From positions 10,199,240 to 10,263,239 of the forward strand of contig CM056558.1 of the NCBI GenBank assembly GCA_029721515.1: DNA of 64,000 nucleotides, written 5' to 3'. Of the stretch, positions 30,990 to 41,698 are shown one piece after another (the stretch's first letter is position 1; every line of letters starts with the position of its first letter). A model generated the notes under the pieces. That model saw only the letters and a list, made by a program, of their open reading frames with translations. It did not search any database and was not told the origin of the DNA. A program made the translations under genes and the position numbers. The stretch is from Synanceia verrucosa. Taxonomy: Eukaryota; Chordata; Actinopteri; Perciformes; Synanceiidae.

Positions 30990-32545
30990 CTTTTAATAAT
31001 AATAATGATAATAATAATAATTATAATAATAATAATGATACATTTTATTTCATAGGCACCTTTCTGTCACTCAAGGACACCTTACAATAAATAGACAGCA
31101 AATAATAATAACAAACAAAAGGATCCATAACAGTATACCAATTTACAATTATTCAACAATAAAAAAAGGTTAAAATAGGACAGTGCAATTGAATCAGTCA
31201 GATGGAAAAGGCAATTTTAAACAGGTGGGTTTTGAGTGCGGACTTGAATTGTGAGAGTGAGTTGATGTTTCTTATGACAGAGGGTAAAGAGTTCCAGAGC
31301 TGTCAGATGTAAAAGGCAATTTTAAACAGAGCTTTCAGCCGCTTTCAGCCGCTCTGCTCCCCATGGTGGTAAGACGGGCGGAGAGGACAGTCAGGTGAAT
31401 GGAGGAGGAAGATCTGAGGGAGTGAGGGGGAGCAGCAACATGGAGAAGATCGGGGAGATATGGTGGAGCAAGGTTATGGATGGCTTTGAAAGTGAACAGG
31501 AGGACTTTGTAATTGATGCAGGATTTGACCAGTAGCCAATGGAGCTGTTGCAGAACAGGAGTGATGTGGTGGGTGGAAGGAGTTCTGGTGATGATGCGGT
31601 CAGCTGAATCCTGGACCAGTTGGAGCTTATGGAGAGATTTGAGGGTGATATGGGGAGTGGTATGGGGAGTGAGGGAGGGACGGAGGCGGTTAATGTTGCG
31701 TAGGTGGAAGTGGGCTGACCGGGTGATTGATGTTGATGTGAGACTGAAAAGAGAGTGTGCTGTCGAGGATGACACCCAGACTCTTAACCTGTGGGGAGGG
31801 GGAAATGGAGCAATTGTCAATGTTGACAGAGAAACTGTCGGTTTTGGATAATGTTGATTTGGTACCAATGACAAGAGCTTCAGTTTTGTCGCTGTTCAAT
31901 TTAAGTACATTTGAGATGAACCAGGATTTTATTTCTGTCAAGCAGTCAGTAAGGGAGGAGGACGGGAGGTTGGAGGTGGGCTTGCTGGCAAGGTAGAGCT
32001 GGGTGTCATCCGCGTAACAGTGGAAATTTATGCTATATTTGCGGAAGATATTACCAAGAGGGAGAAAATAAATGATGAAGAGGAGGGGCCCCACGACAGA
32101 GCCCTGGGGCACACCTGTAGTGACAGAAGAAGGCTGAGATGTGAACGTTTTAAGCTGAATGAACTGAGTGCGGCATGACAGGTAAGATTTGAACCAGTTT
32201 AGAGGGGTCCGAATGATTCCAGTGGAGGAAAGTCTATTGATGAGGGTGGTGTGACAGATGGTGTCAAATGCTGCAGTCAGGTCAAGGAGGATGAGGATGG
32301 AGAGTAAAGCAGAATCAGCTACCATGAGGAGTTTGTTGGTGACTTTAACGAGGGTCATTTCTGTACTATGGAGGGAGCGGAAACCAGATTGGAACTGTTC
32401 ATACAGGTTATTGTTGGATAGATGAGCGTTGAGTTGCAACTATTTTCTCAAGGATTTTGGAAATGAAAGGCAGATTGGAGATTGGACGTAGATTATTGAA
32501 GTTAGTGGGGTCAGTGCCAGTTTTTTTGTGCTGACTGCACCAAAG
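30990..32545 (-). mobile_element. L2-type LINE, 5'-truncated, inserted in the gypsy element
   Basis: Minus-strand LINE from about 32545 (start of RT) to a (TAATAA)n-type tail at about 30997-31038. Gypsy gag ends and gypsy protease resumes on either side, showing insertion into an existing gypsy copy. Confidence 0.85.
31335..32540 (-). pseudogene. L2-type LINE reverse transcriptase
   Basis: The RT is nearly complete over two overlapping frames (32540-31690 and 31874-31335). Motifs are QSGFRSLHSTEMTLVKV near 32345-32395, LDLTAAFDTICHTTL near 32235-32285, TTGVPQGSVVGPLLF near 32080-32125 and the catalytic CYADDTQLYL near 31985-32015. LNSDKTEALVIGTKS lies near 31855-31900. The C-terminal part has LHKLQLVQDSADRIIT and LQQLHWL. 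One stop near 32440 and one frameshift near 31730 disable it. The upstream endonuclease is missing, typical of 5' truncation during target-primed reverse transcription. Confidence 0.88.
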
Positions 32546-33440
32546 CTCTCTGCTGCGTACACATAATTTGTTTCCCTGACTGTGCTTTCTTCATCGATGT
32601 TCAGTCCCTCAGCTGTGTGCAGTTCCCCATTTCTTCTCTTGCTTTTATTGCATACTCCCGCAAAATGATTGGCTGTGCCACATGCATTGCAGTTATTGCT
32701 ATAAGCCGGGCAGTGTTCCTTCCCCCACTCATGAGAGGTGCCATATATAGTACTTACATGAGTGGAGGCTCTCAGCTTGTGATCTGGGGTCAGCACTCGT
32801 TTTCTCTGCAGTGCTGGGTTGTCTTTTGAATGATTGTATTCCTACTGTATGTCGTTGACGTTATCAGACTGTGATCTCTCCTTCTCCATGGCTCTCAACG
32901 GCCAGTCACTCAGCTCAGCTGCACGGCATGTCTCTATAGCACTAGCTCATGTCAAATCCTTTTCCCTCAACAGCCGTCTGCGCGTGCTCTCATTTGCGAT
33001 GCCAATAACAATCCTGTCCCTGATTAACTCGTCTCTTAAGGCTCCGTATTCACAGGTAGCAGCTTTTTCCCTGAGCCAAGTCACAAAACAGTCTATTGTC
33101 TCACCATCTTACTGTTTGCAGCAGCCGAAGCTGTAGCGCTCATAAATCACATTCTTTGCCAGTCTGAAGTACTGCTCCTGCGAGTTCAGGATGATAGGCA
33201 CGTCCGCTCGCCCCGCATCACGTAGAGTCAAGTTGTGTTTGTTGACACGTCAACATTCCGCTCCCATAATACTCCTTAACGTTGCTGCCTGTACTTCTTC
33301 GGGCGTGCCCAGTAGCCCTGTCGCCAAAGCACAGTCCTCATATTCGGCTTAGAATATCTCCCAATTTGCATTCAAATCATCACTGAGCTTCATCGGAGTT
33401 GGCGGGGGTATGTTCGTGGCCACTTCTGACTTCTGACACC
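32545..33440 (-). pseudogene. Gypsy gag with zinc knuckle
   Basis: The minus strand reads as a gag capsid. A start-like TPMKLSDDLNANWEIF stretch lies near 33355-33405, EKAATCEYGALRDELIRDRI near 33010-33070, and a CNACGTANHFAGVC knuckle near 32645-32690. At least four in-frame stops interrupt it (near 33350, 33255, 33105 and 32945). It ends where LINE sequence starts, near 32545. Confidence 0.78.
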
Positions 33441-35564
33441 TTGTTCTGGGTTTAGGATGTAGAAATCATAAGACAGTACACACTAGCTTTCTTTACATCT
33501 GACTTTACTCTGTTAGCCAGGTCCACATAAGACAACAGCTACAGAGGTACAAAGCATGCTGGGATACTGTTGACATTCACCAACCCTACATAGAATTCAT
33601 GCTATCTGCTACCGACGTGAACAGTAGCTACATGCTTTGACGTCTGTAAAGCCCAATTTACACTGCACGTGTAACGGCAGCGTAACTGCAGCGGAGCGAA
33701 AGCCACTGTGAAAGGCTTTCATTAAAGTCAATGAGTCTATTTACACCGCCCGCGTAACTGCAATGCAACTGCAGCGTTCCCAGAGTGGATCACGCGCGGC
33801 TTCACGAGAGATACGCGCTGGTTCTATTTCCAAGCCGTGTCGCGGCCAAAATGTGACAATCTCTAGAACTAGATCGAGCAGACAGGAAGTCAGGCACTAG
33901 AATAAAAGAGTTTCCGGTGGATTTTCAAAATACTTTTCTTGGAGCCAAATGGACAAAAAGGTCAGAATCTGCCCATCTCACCCAACACTTTCATATGGAA
34001 ATTAAATCAACCACCAAGACACTTCACCTCGCATGCAAAGTTGTCCCCAAACAACAAAACAACCCAAAGTGACTCAAATCCTTCCTCTGCCATTCACACC
34101 TTTCTCCTCTCTGATCTCTGAGCCACATTGCCATCTAGTGGACAGTGAAGGTACACCTTCTGTATATTCTTTTTAATATACAAAAGTAAAGTTGTATGTT
34201 AAACTTAAACTGGTGATTTGGTAAGCTTATAGTCTATCTTGTTCTTTGCTAGCATGATTGCATTTTAATCCTGTCTAATCTTGTTTAGTTTGGTAGAAAT
34301 ATAATGACATGCATTACATCTCCCGTGGTAATAATTTGTCATGTTTGCTTAAACTATTGATTATAAATGTTTCGTCATGCCTTTTAAGCTAGAGTAATAA
34401 TCTGTTCGGTTCATAGCGGCAAGAAAGAAATGTGACTCGTAAGTTTAATAAGGAAGTTAATAATTCAAACACCAGATTTAAAAGAATTAAAACTCGGTGA
34501 GCAAAGCATCACAGGAAACCCATCTGATGGGGTCATCAAATGTCTTTTTGATTTGCCACACCTCATGAATAATCACGAGCCCGAGAGAAAATCTCTGTTC
34601 ATTCGGGAGTTTTGGTTCAGTTCTTCCTGCCCTTCGTCGGTCGTTTCCTGCCCTTCGTTCTGTTGCCTCTCGTTGTCTTCTAGTTACTATTGTCTGCTTT
34701 GTGCACGTTCACAATCTATGCTTATCTCTATATGGTAATTTTCAATGTCTTACAGTCAGTCAAGTTTTAGTCTAAAGAAAAAGCACACACTGCTTGTTTG
34801 AGAGTGTTTCATTCATTTTATTTGGAGTTAAATGTTTAAGCGATTGCATTGTGGCCAAATGAGATTTAATTAGCATTTAGTCTAAATAACCCGTCCGACA
34901 CGTCTGCCGCTGGATTCAGAAGAGCCATCCAGCATCCAGTTGTTGTCACTCACGGACGACCCTTTTCCGGTATCTTTTGGCCAGCTCATCAGCCGAACCT
35001 CCGCTCCATACCAGTTCCCTTGTCGATGGGTCAAACCTTTCTTACCAGGCGCTGTGAACCCTGGAGCCAAACAGCAGTCTTCTGGACCTGGCTAGGAACC
35101 GGACAAAAATCTACACAAAGTAGGGCGCTTGGGTTTTCTTCCTGACTTTTGAGTTGGTGTCACTTAAATTAAAATATCCACTTTCAATCATAGCCATAAC
35201 CAAAAATAGGGAATTACTTCAGAAAAGAGTTATATTTTCCTTTCCACTATAGCCCTGTTAGCCTATCAAACTAAATATCTGTGCCACTTCATTTCCCCTT
35301 GTTTCATATGCATATATTCCATCAGCCACAACTGACACTGTTTGTCTATTTATGCATTGTGTTTAATAAATGTATCGTTTAACCATAAGTCGTTGTCTAT
35401 ACTTTCATTTGAAGCAGATACATTAAATTACTGTTACGACCCAGGTCGTAGGGGAAAAGGGAAGCAACACACGCAACCAGGTGGAATTGGTGTGCTGATT
35501 TTTGCAGACTAAATTGAGTGGGGATTTTTTTTAATTAAGTGTTGGTTTTTATATTATCCGCCTT
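33441..35564. other. Gene-free interval with possible LTR pieces
   Basis: Directly right of gypsy gag (33441-33650) the sequence could be the 5' LTR of the third gypsy element, since a GGTGTCAGAAG stretch near 33434-33445 resembles a primer-binding site. TGTTACGACCCAGGTCGTAG at 35432 has the look of an LTR edge. Neither has a partner. No gene was recognised in the rest. Confidence 0.3.
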
Positions 35565-35568
35565 TTAA

Positions 35569-36040
35569 CTCTTTGAGTGCCAGTCGTTTTCAAAACGGGA
35601 AGTGCCTTGTGCCATCATTTTTGCCTATTTTGAGTCATATTTCAAGACCCACAGAATATTTTGTACCATGTCTCTAAAAGCACAGAGTAGCTCAAATGAA
35701 AGAGGAGACCCGCTATTTCATCATGAAAAAAAATGTTTTAAATTATCTGGAGGAGAGTAGAGGCCACTTTCACCAAAATCACAATTTTTTTGTCCAGAAT
35801 CCATCCGTTTTGCTCTCCAAACGCAATTGTCTCTACTTCCTACTTTGATCTCTGTGGCGTATACTGTCTTTTTATGTCCTGACTACAAATCCCAGAAGCC
35901 CCAAAATTACTCACAGGCTGCTGGAGACCATGATCAGTGACCTGCTGCAGAAAAAACACTTTAACGGCTTATTACACATCGATGGCACTCACGTGTCGGA
36001 TTTTGAATGATGTCAAAAGCCATCAATGGCACTCAAAGAA
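35569..36040. mobile_element. piggyBac-like MITE, 472 bp
   Basis: Flanked by TTAA at 35565-35568 and 36041-36044, the piggyBac target duplication. The ends are inverted repeats: CTCTTTGAGTGCCA inward from the left and TTCTTTGAGTGCCA (reverse complement) from the right, one mismatch in 14. There is no coding capacity. It is non-autonomous, so some piggyBac transposase elsewhere must have mobilised it. Confidence 0.85.
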
Positions 36041-36097
36041 TTAAGTGAAAAGTAAATTTATGTAAAAAAAAAAAATCTACCCTTTTCTTGTCTACAG

Positions 36098-36694
36098 AAT
36101 CATATGGTAGAGTGAATGTGGGTAGAGATCAACAACAGGGTAAATTACCCTTCCTGCAGGATCAGTATGTCCTCAACATGGATGACAAGGTCACCAGATA
36201 CTGTACATCTAACCTTACTGCTGAGCTGTGCAAGATTGGCATAACAAGAGCTGTACTTGCATGGAATGCACACAGAATACCAGGTGAGTTACATTAAAAA
36301 AAATGTTTTCTTTATTTTAAAGTTGACAGTGAATGCAAACAGTTTTTAGATCACAAATTTTGTTATCCATGCTTTGCTTCACAGGCAAAGGAACACTCAA
36401 TCGTTTGGCAGCAGGAGGATATCCAAAACAAAACTAGGTGATGAGTTGTTGCCACATGCAACCCAAGCAGCAGACACGTACCAGCAGGATGTTGGCTCTT
36501 CACTTACGAGAGTCTCTTGTTTTGGAACGGACCCCTTCTCAACTGAGGAGGACAAAATATCAGCAAAGCAACGTTTTGCTGAGGAGCAAGGAGCTGATAT
36601 TTCAGTTTTATTAAACAATGTCGTAAACTATAACTTTGCACCTTTTCAGAATGCATTGCTGTACCTGATAAACACGAGGCAACAACATGCATGA
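36098..36694 (+). pseudogene. Unrecognised two-exon gene fragment, integrase-tail-like
   Basis: Exon 36098-36283 has a TTTCTTGTCTACAG acceptor before it and a GTGAGT donor after it. Exon 36385-36694 follows a TTTGCTTCACAG acceptor and ends in TGA, with AATAAA at 36703-36708. The two join in frame at AWNAHRIPG-KGTLNRLAAGG. After about 17 codons of the second exon a one-base shift near 36430 is needed, and the frame is then open for about 85 codons (LGDELLPHATQAADTYQQDV ... QNALLYLIN). The W-N-x-H-R-I-P-G-K-G motif looks like the segment after an integrase/DDE core, but no such core lies upstream. I do not recognise the family. It is either a pseudogene or a gene with an indel. Confidence 0.5.
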
Positions 36695-36719
36695 ACATGT
36701 CAAATAAAGTTGGTTCTGG

Positions 36720-37419
36720 ATATACTGTATATTTTGTTTCTTTCCTTTAATTGCAACTTAAATCGAACACTTGCTACAGTAGCAATGTCAAACACTACAC
36801 TATGTTTCCCACCTTGAGAACATATTTTTCTAAAGTGCAACATGAAATACTAAAAATATTCTGTATCCTCAACAGCTGTTGAACAAGTGTAAAATTCCAA
36901 CTCACTCTCAACAAGATAGTTAGCCAGATACTGTAACTGAGGTAATCAGGCTTACAGTATATCTCAGAATGTGATACAATCACACTTCAAGGGTCAATCC
37001 ATTATAATAACATCACCCAGTATGGAGACAAAGTTGTCAAGACTGGTCAGCCTGTGTGCCTTGACAGAGAACTCATCTGCACAGCATTTCAGACACTGGT
37101 CGGATGTCAGGATCCACTGATCAATGCCGGTTTTGCAGCCAACAAAGCTTTTGCAGCATACGGCAATCAGGAGTTCTTCCATTATTCCTGTTTGATGAAG
37201 AAAACAAAAAGGATAATACACATGCAAGATTAGAATTTGGCAAGGGACAGTTTCACTTTAACATGGAAAAGTGAGTTAATGCTTGATTCACTTGGACATT
37301 GAATTCGATCCTGCTTAAAGGTAGACTTTAACATAGATCAAACAGCAATACCAAATTTGTGTGTCAATGTTGTGTGATGTGTCTAATATGCTGGTTTGCG
37401 TCTGTGTGCTTAATCACTC
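36720..37419. other. Gene-free interval
   Basis: A minus-strand frame at 36994-37227 (with internal MEELLIAVCCKSFVGCKTG at about 37128-37184) is preceded by an acceptor-like CAAACAG, but it has no recognised family and no donor on its other side. Otherwise nothing seen. Confidence 0.3.
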
Positions 37420-38579
37420 TCACTTCAGCCTTCACCGCTGGCTAGCAGCAATGCGAAAAGGACAGCCAAGTGCGTAATTCTCTCCCTGCCAGTACACAGC
37501 CTCTCCACAACAAGTCCTATGTAGTGCCTCTACGCGGCGACACATGGTAAACACACGGTTCCTGGCTAAACTACAGGGATGGCGGATAGATGAGACTCAT
37601 TAGCCTTGGCCGGCAGCTCGTCCAGGAGAAGAAAAACTCTGACTGTAACACCCAGTTTGGGGGCTAACCGTTAGTCACTCCAGGCGAAGCTCACTGGTCG
37701 TCCAGGTTGGGGGTTGAGCATAGGGCTAACAACCCTATTTGGTAAAAAAAATAGTTGTTACAGAAACCAGAAGCGATATCGATACTACCCATGAGGGAGC
37801 TGCTGTGGATACTAACCATGGGCCAAATCCACAGGGAAGCCCATAGGCCGACCGGATCCATTGTGGCCCCGAAGCAGCAAACATTGATAGGATGTCGGAA
37901 TGCTAGGACGATGGCAGAAACATCCAGAGCATCACAGGTAGCAAGGGAAACGAGAGCATACTGCATTAAATCCTTAGAAAAAGTGAGATGGACAGAAATG
38001 GGCTCTACTGGACTACAGAGTGGTGAAACAATTGTCTATGTAGGAGACAAAAACCTGCACCAGCTAGTAGTAGCTCTGATGATTGATTCAGCAAGAAAAA
38101 TAATGGAATGGACACCAGTCAGTAAGAAAATGATTAAAGCAAGGTTTTACTCAAAACATAAGAAGCTTACTGTCATGCAGACGTATGCACCAACAAATGA
38201 TGCAGATGATGAGGAGAAGGATGAATTCTACAACCAGCTCCAAGATGCAAAAACAGGCAGTAATAGGCATGACATGATGATTGTGATGGGAGACCTCAAT
38301 GCCAAAGTTGGATGAGACAATAGCAACAGAGGAGAAGTGATGGGTGTGCATGGCATTGGAACGATAAATGACAATGGTGAGAGGTTATGCGAACTGTGCA
38401 GCACCAATGGTTTTATAATAACCTTAACGATTTTCCAACATAAGGATATACACAAAGCCACTTAGAAGTCGCCTGATGGAAGGACATTAAACCAGATAGA
38501 CCATGTCATTGGCTGCATGAGAACATCAGTGATGGACACTAGAGTAATGAAAGGGGCTGATGTGTATAGTTGGGGTGCC
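37420..38579 (+). mobile_element. RTE-like LINE, 5' part, split by later insertions
   Basis: A leader with GGCCGGCAGCTCGTCCAGGAG near 37600 and an endonuclease-coding region reading to 38579. The coding resumes for a few bases after the hAT at 40675-40693 and again at 59549, after retrovirus A, with MVRTKIKLKLRKI on the same strand. The three pieces therefore belong to one copy opened by two insertions. Confidence 0.75.
37755..38579 (+). pseudogene. LINE apurinic/apyrimidinic-type endonuclease (CFDP2-like)
   Basis: Reads LIGCRNARTMAETSRASQVA near 37885, then KKLTVMQTYAPTNDADDEEK near 38160, MMIVMGDLNAKVG near 38275 (catalytic D and N) and SPDGRTLNQIDHV near 38470. This is the endonuclease/exonuclease/phosphatase fold that nicks target DNA in RTE-type LINEs; host databases often call such copies craniofacial development protein 2-like. 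Stops at 38313-38315 and 38463-38465, and at least one frame change early on, disable it. Confidence 0.75.
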
Positions 38580-39200
38580 AGCGGTACAGGTAACCCATGG
38601 TACGGTCCGTACTTCGGTTTCTGTGCCACGGTTTCAGTTCACTTTCAGTACGTGTTTGGTGCATAAAGAGAACAACTTTTTTTTCCTGAAAGTATCTCTT
38701 TATTTTGCATGTCAGCAAAATCTGCATTTTACAGTATCACTGGCGTACTGAATAATATAACTTTACTTGAAAGTTAACAGTTACTAAACACAACATTCTC
38801 AAATGGTAAACAACTGCTTCTTATTCCTTGACTACTTGTATAGAAATGTAAACAAAAAATATGCCATTTAAAGCGCCTCTTTGCCTTAACTACTTGTATT
38901 CACTATACAGTAGTATCAAATATGTATAAAAAATTAGAAATGCAAACAAAAAACATTTTAAGTGCCTCTTTGCCTTAATAGTTGCAACACTGTTTTATTG
39001 AAGACTGACAAGATTGTCAATACTGTGTTTTTTTTTATTTGTCAAATGAATAAAAAGTATCTTCTTGAAAGAAGATTACACTTAAAGAAATTAAAGTATT
39101 TAGTTTTTGTTCTTAACCCATTTAGGACTGGGGCTGATTCTAAAAATGCCCTCTAAATGCTGATATAAGTTTTCAGTCTAAATTGACCCATACAAGTCTG

Positions 39201-39269
39201 TAACTCTGACAGTGTACAAATGGAACCAATTGAACCCCAATTGGTTCCATTTGTACACTGTCAGAGTTA
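39201..39269. repeat. 32-bp perfect inverted repeat (hairpin)
   Basis: Arms 39201-39232 (TAACTCTGACAGTGTACAAA...) and 39238-39269 are perfect reverse complements with a 5-base loop. A second short hairpin (AGTTAGGACAA and TTGTCCTAACT) lies just downstream at about 39310-39350. Both sit in the non-coding 3' part of the hAT element. Confidence 0.88.
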
Positions 39270-39386
39270 AAGGGAAACATTTGAAATGAAATTTAAATGT
39301 TTGAGAAACAGTTAGGACAAGAACTCCAAAAGGGGTTGTTGTCCTAACTTAATATAACTTATATATATATAACTTAATATAAGTAT

Positions 39387-40541
39387 TTATAGCCTGCAGG
39401 GGGCACCAAAAAAAAACTTGTGAGTAGGGCACCCAATTGGCCAGCAGCGGCCCTTAGGTAGGTTTAACATCTCTTGCTTCACAGTCAGTGCATGGTGGGC
39501 TGTGGTGCTTTTGTGGAAAGAGGTGACCACTTTCCTAAATTTCCCAAGGAGGCAGGACACCCCGTTGATTGTGTTGATAGTGTGAGCAAAGCATTGTTTC
39601 ATTGACTGCATTCATAATATTTGCTGCGTTATCTGTGGAGACTGGTATGGTCGTATTTGGTTGCTCCAACTTCCACTCAGTCACCACGTTTATCAATTCC
39701 TCTGCCAAGTGTGCACTTGTGTGCTTTTCATACAGGTGCTGAGTCTGCAGTACTGTGCTCTTCATCTGCCAATCCGACATGCAGTATAACGGACTGTGAC
39801 CGTCACCGGAACTCTCTGTTGCTCGAGAGGTCCAACTATCCATGGTCAAAACAAGGCTTTGTGTTTGAACCAAATCATTTCGGCATGTGCGCTTTGTTGT
39901 AGAGATTGGGAATTATAACAATGCTGAAATATGTACGGCAGGGCATAACATAACATGGGTGGAGTGTCTTCATTAAGTGGCGAAACCCCACATCTTCAGC
40001 CACAGAAAATGACTACAAATCTTTAGCCATAAATGCGCCCACTGCATGTTATTTTCCTGTGTTTATCTGAAGAGGCAACAGTAGGTCAGTTCAAAAACAG
40101 TTTGGATAGACAGTTTCGTTGGTTTTACCTTTTCAAGTTGCTCCACTGTCCTGTGTTCGGGAAGCGTTATATCAGGATGCTCACACTGGAGATGCTTGGT
40201 CATATTGCTCGTGTTTCCTTTTAAGTATGGGACATGTTTCAGGCAACGTTTGCAGACAGTAAAATTTCTGTCAACAGTTTTAACTCCCTCATTGTATTCA
40301 ACAGCGAAACCGAAATTAGCCCACACCGGAGATTTGAATGAAGCCTGTGTTTCCTCAAACTTTTGTCTCTCAGCTCCTCTGCTGGTGCTCTCCATGCCTC
40401 TCTGTTTTCTTTTTTTGCTTCTGTGTGTGAGCTGCACTTTGAACTCGCCTCCAGTGTGAGAGGGGCTGTGTTGGCACCACAGTGATTGGACATTAACTCG
40501 TGGGGAGGGCCTTTCACCTGTCTTGACAGGCAGGCACACAC
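39387..40541 (-). pseudogene. ZBED-type hAT transposase, N-terminal half
   Basis: The BED finger is at about 40360-40190 (WANFGFAVEYNEGVK, then CKRCLKHV, then NMTKHLQCEHP), with the paired C and H residues present. Core start: SLVLTMDSWTSRATES near 39820-39860, NTTIPVSTDNAANIMNAVN near 39610-39660, CFAHTINTINGV near 39550-39590. Frames change near 40065, 39900 and 39540. The coding ends near 39390 without the hAT tryptophan motif and dimerisation domain, so the C-terminal half is deleted. Confidence 0.83.
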
Positions 40542-40693
40542 ATCTACAGTGACCTGTGAAGCATCAGTGCAAAATAAATAACAAATCCGAAAACCCGTGG
40601 TCCATAAGGGTGTATTGTTCTATGCCGAGCGGACTGAACAGTTCAATATTTTACAGAGGACCTTTGCATCCCTAGTATATAGTGATCTTAAAT

Positions 40694-40935
40694 TGTTGTG
40701 GAAATATTCTATCAGGATGTTTAATTTCCACAGGGTTCTTTAACTATACAAGAGTCCGGTGAATAAACTTCACTGATTCAGTTGCCCAAAAGAGTTGCTC
40801 TTTTATTATTTGTCTCTGACCTGTCTCTGCCCAAAAGAGTTGCTGAACTGAATCAGTGAAGTTTATTCACCGGACCCTTGTGTAGTTAAAGAACCCTGTG
40901 GAAATTAAACATCCTGATAGAATATTTCCACAACA
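40694..40935. repeat. Palindromic 5' LTR remnant of retrovirus A
   Basis: Two 89-bp copies of the LTR end face each other: 40694-40782 inverted and 40847-40935 direct, with two mismatches. A 64-base spacer contains a direct repeat GCCCAAAAGAGTTGCT (40784-40799 and 40829-40844). The inverted copy extends further into the LTR (AATAAAAGAGCAACTCTTTT). The U3 part of the 5' LTR is missing. Confidence 0.85.
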
Positions 40936-40939
40936 ATTT

Positions 40940-40957
40940 TGGTGTCAGAAGTTTGGG
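40940..40957 (+). other. tRNA primer-binding site of retrovirus A
   Basis: TGGTGTCAGAAGTTTGGG begins four bases after the LTR end ACA at 40935. The priming tRNA was not identified. Confidence 0.6.
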
Positions 40958-41249
40958 ATCGTTGGAGGGTCCGTCCGGACTCCCGGGTCATTGAGGGGAT
41001 GATCCTTTGAACCTGGGTTGACGAACCCGTTCTCGCCTCACAAAAATCCAAGGAGGAGGACCCGACGTCCTGGGGCCTGTGGCTGACTTCGCAACGATCT
41101 GCACAAGGACGACACCCGGTGAGAAGTTGAATTTCCATTTATTATCATCACTCTCTGATTCTGAGGTCCAGTATTGTTGCTCCTAAGAAAGAGTTTAATT
41201 GTGGGACTAATTTTAAATACAAAATAGAATTACCTCTGTTTTTAAATTA

Positions 41250-41510
41250 CTGAAGAGTAGAATTACTTCTGTTTAAAATTATTGTAAAATACCGAGTCTC
41301 AGATCTTGTAGACGTCAAGGGACTGTCCGAGGTCTGGGATATTCGAAGACAGTCCAAAGACTGTAAAATACTGAGTCTGAGATCTTGTAGACGGTCGAGG
41401 GACTGTTGTAGGTCTGGGATATTCGAAGACAGTCAGGGACTGTATAATATACCGAGTCTGGGACTCAAAGACAGTCAGGGACTGTAACAGCAAAATAAGA
41501 CCAGGTTTTG
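41250..41510 (+). repeat. Tandem repeats in the retrovirus A leader
   Basis: About 85-95-bp units with ACCGAGTCTCAGATCTTGTA, GAGGTCTGGGATATTCGAAG and ACAGTCAGGGACTGTA elements occur two to three times between the primer-binding site and gag. A run of about 20 A's lies at 41651-41670. Confidence 0.7.
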
Positions 41511-41698
41511 AGGTCTGTGAATTTTGTGGTAAAAGTGTGAGTTTTGAGCCAGGGGCCAAAAACAAGACCACTGTTTTCTGTCAAGGACAGACTGAGTCAG
41601 GGCCTCGGGAAAAGGAAGCTGTAGCATTAAGATACGAGCTCTGGGAAAGTAAAAAAAAAAAAAAAAAAAAGGTACCAGCAGGGCCTACTGTGGATGCC

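Larger units (their letters stand above)
28800..33440 (-). mobile_element. Third Ty3/gypsy element, fragmented and twice interrupted
   Basis: Minus-strand pieces in gypsy order: gag (33440-32545), protease start (about 30960-30900), RT N-terminal half (30850-30425), integrase finger and core (29830-29240), integrase tail (29116-28808). An L2-type LINE sits between gag and protease (about 30990-32545). A GTACGG-rich insert (about 29885-30425) replaces the rest of RT and RNase H. It is a different family from the other two gypsy elements. Confidence 0.82.
38580..40674 (-). mobile_element. hAT transposon (ZBED-type), internally deleted
   Basis: The left end is TTGGGGTGCCAGCGGTACAG and the right end reads (reverse complement) TAGGGATGCAAAGGTCCTCT, imperfect inverted repeats of the TAGGGGTGCAACGGTAC type. 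8-bp flanks are GTGTATAG (38572-38579) and GTATATAG (40675-40682), 7 of 8 matching. It carries a minus-strand transposase N-terminal half only. It interrupts the RTE-like LINE endonuclease. Confidence 0.85.

Noticed and set aside
30961..31045. TA and TAA repeat tract as a regulatory AT-rich element
   Set aside because: Position and orientation fit the 3' tail of the L2-type LINE.
34882..35070. Minus-strand 62-codon frame (VRLMSWPKDTGKGSS)
   Set aside because: Looks faintly like a retroelement protein, but there is too little to support a call.
36994..37227. Minus-strand Cys-rich frame preceded by an acceptor-like site
   Set aside because: No second exon, no donor and no recognised family; noted only as part of a gene-free interval.
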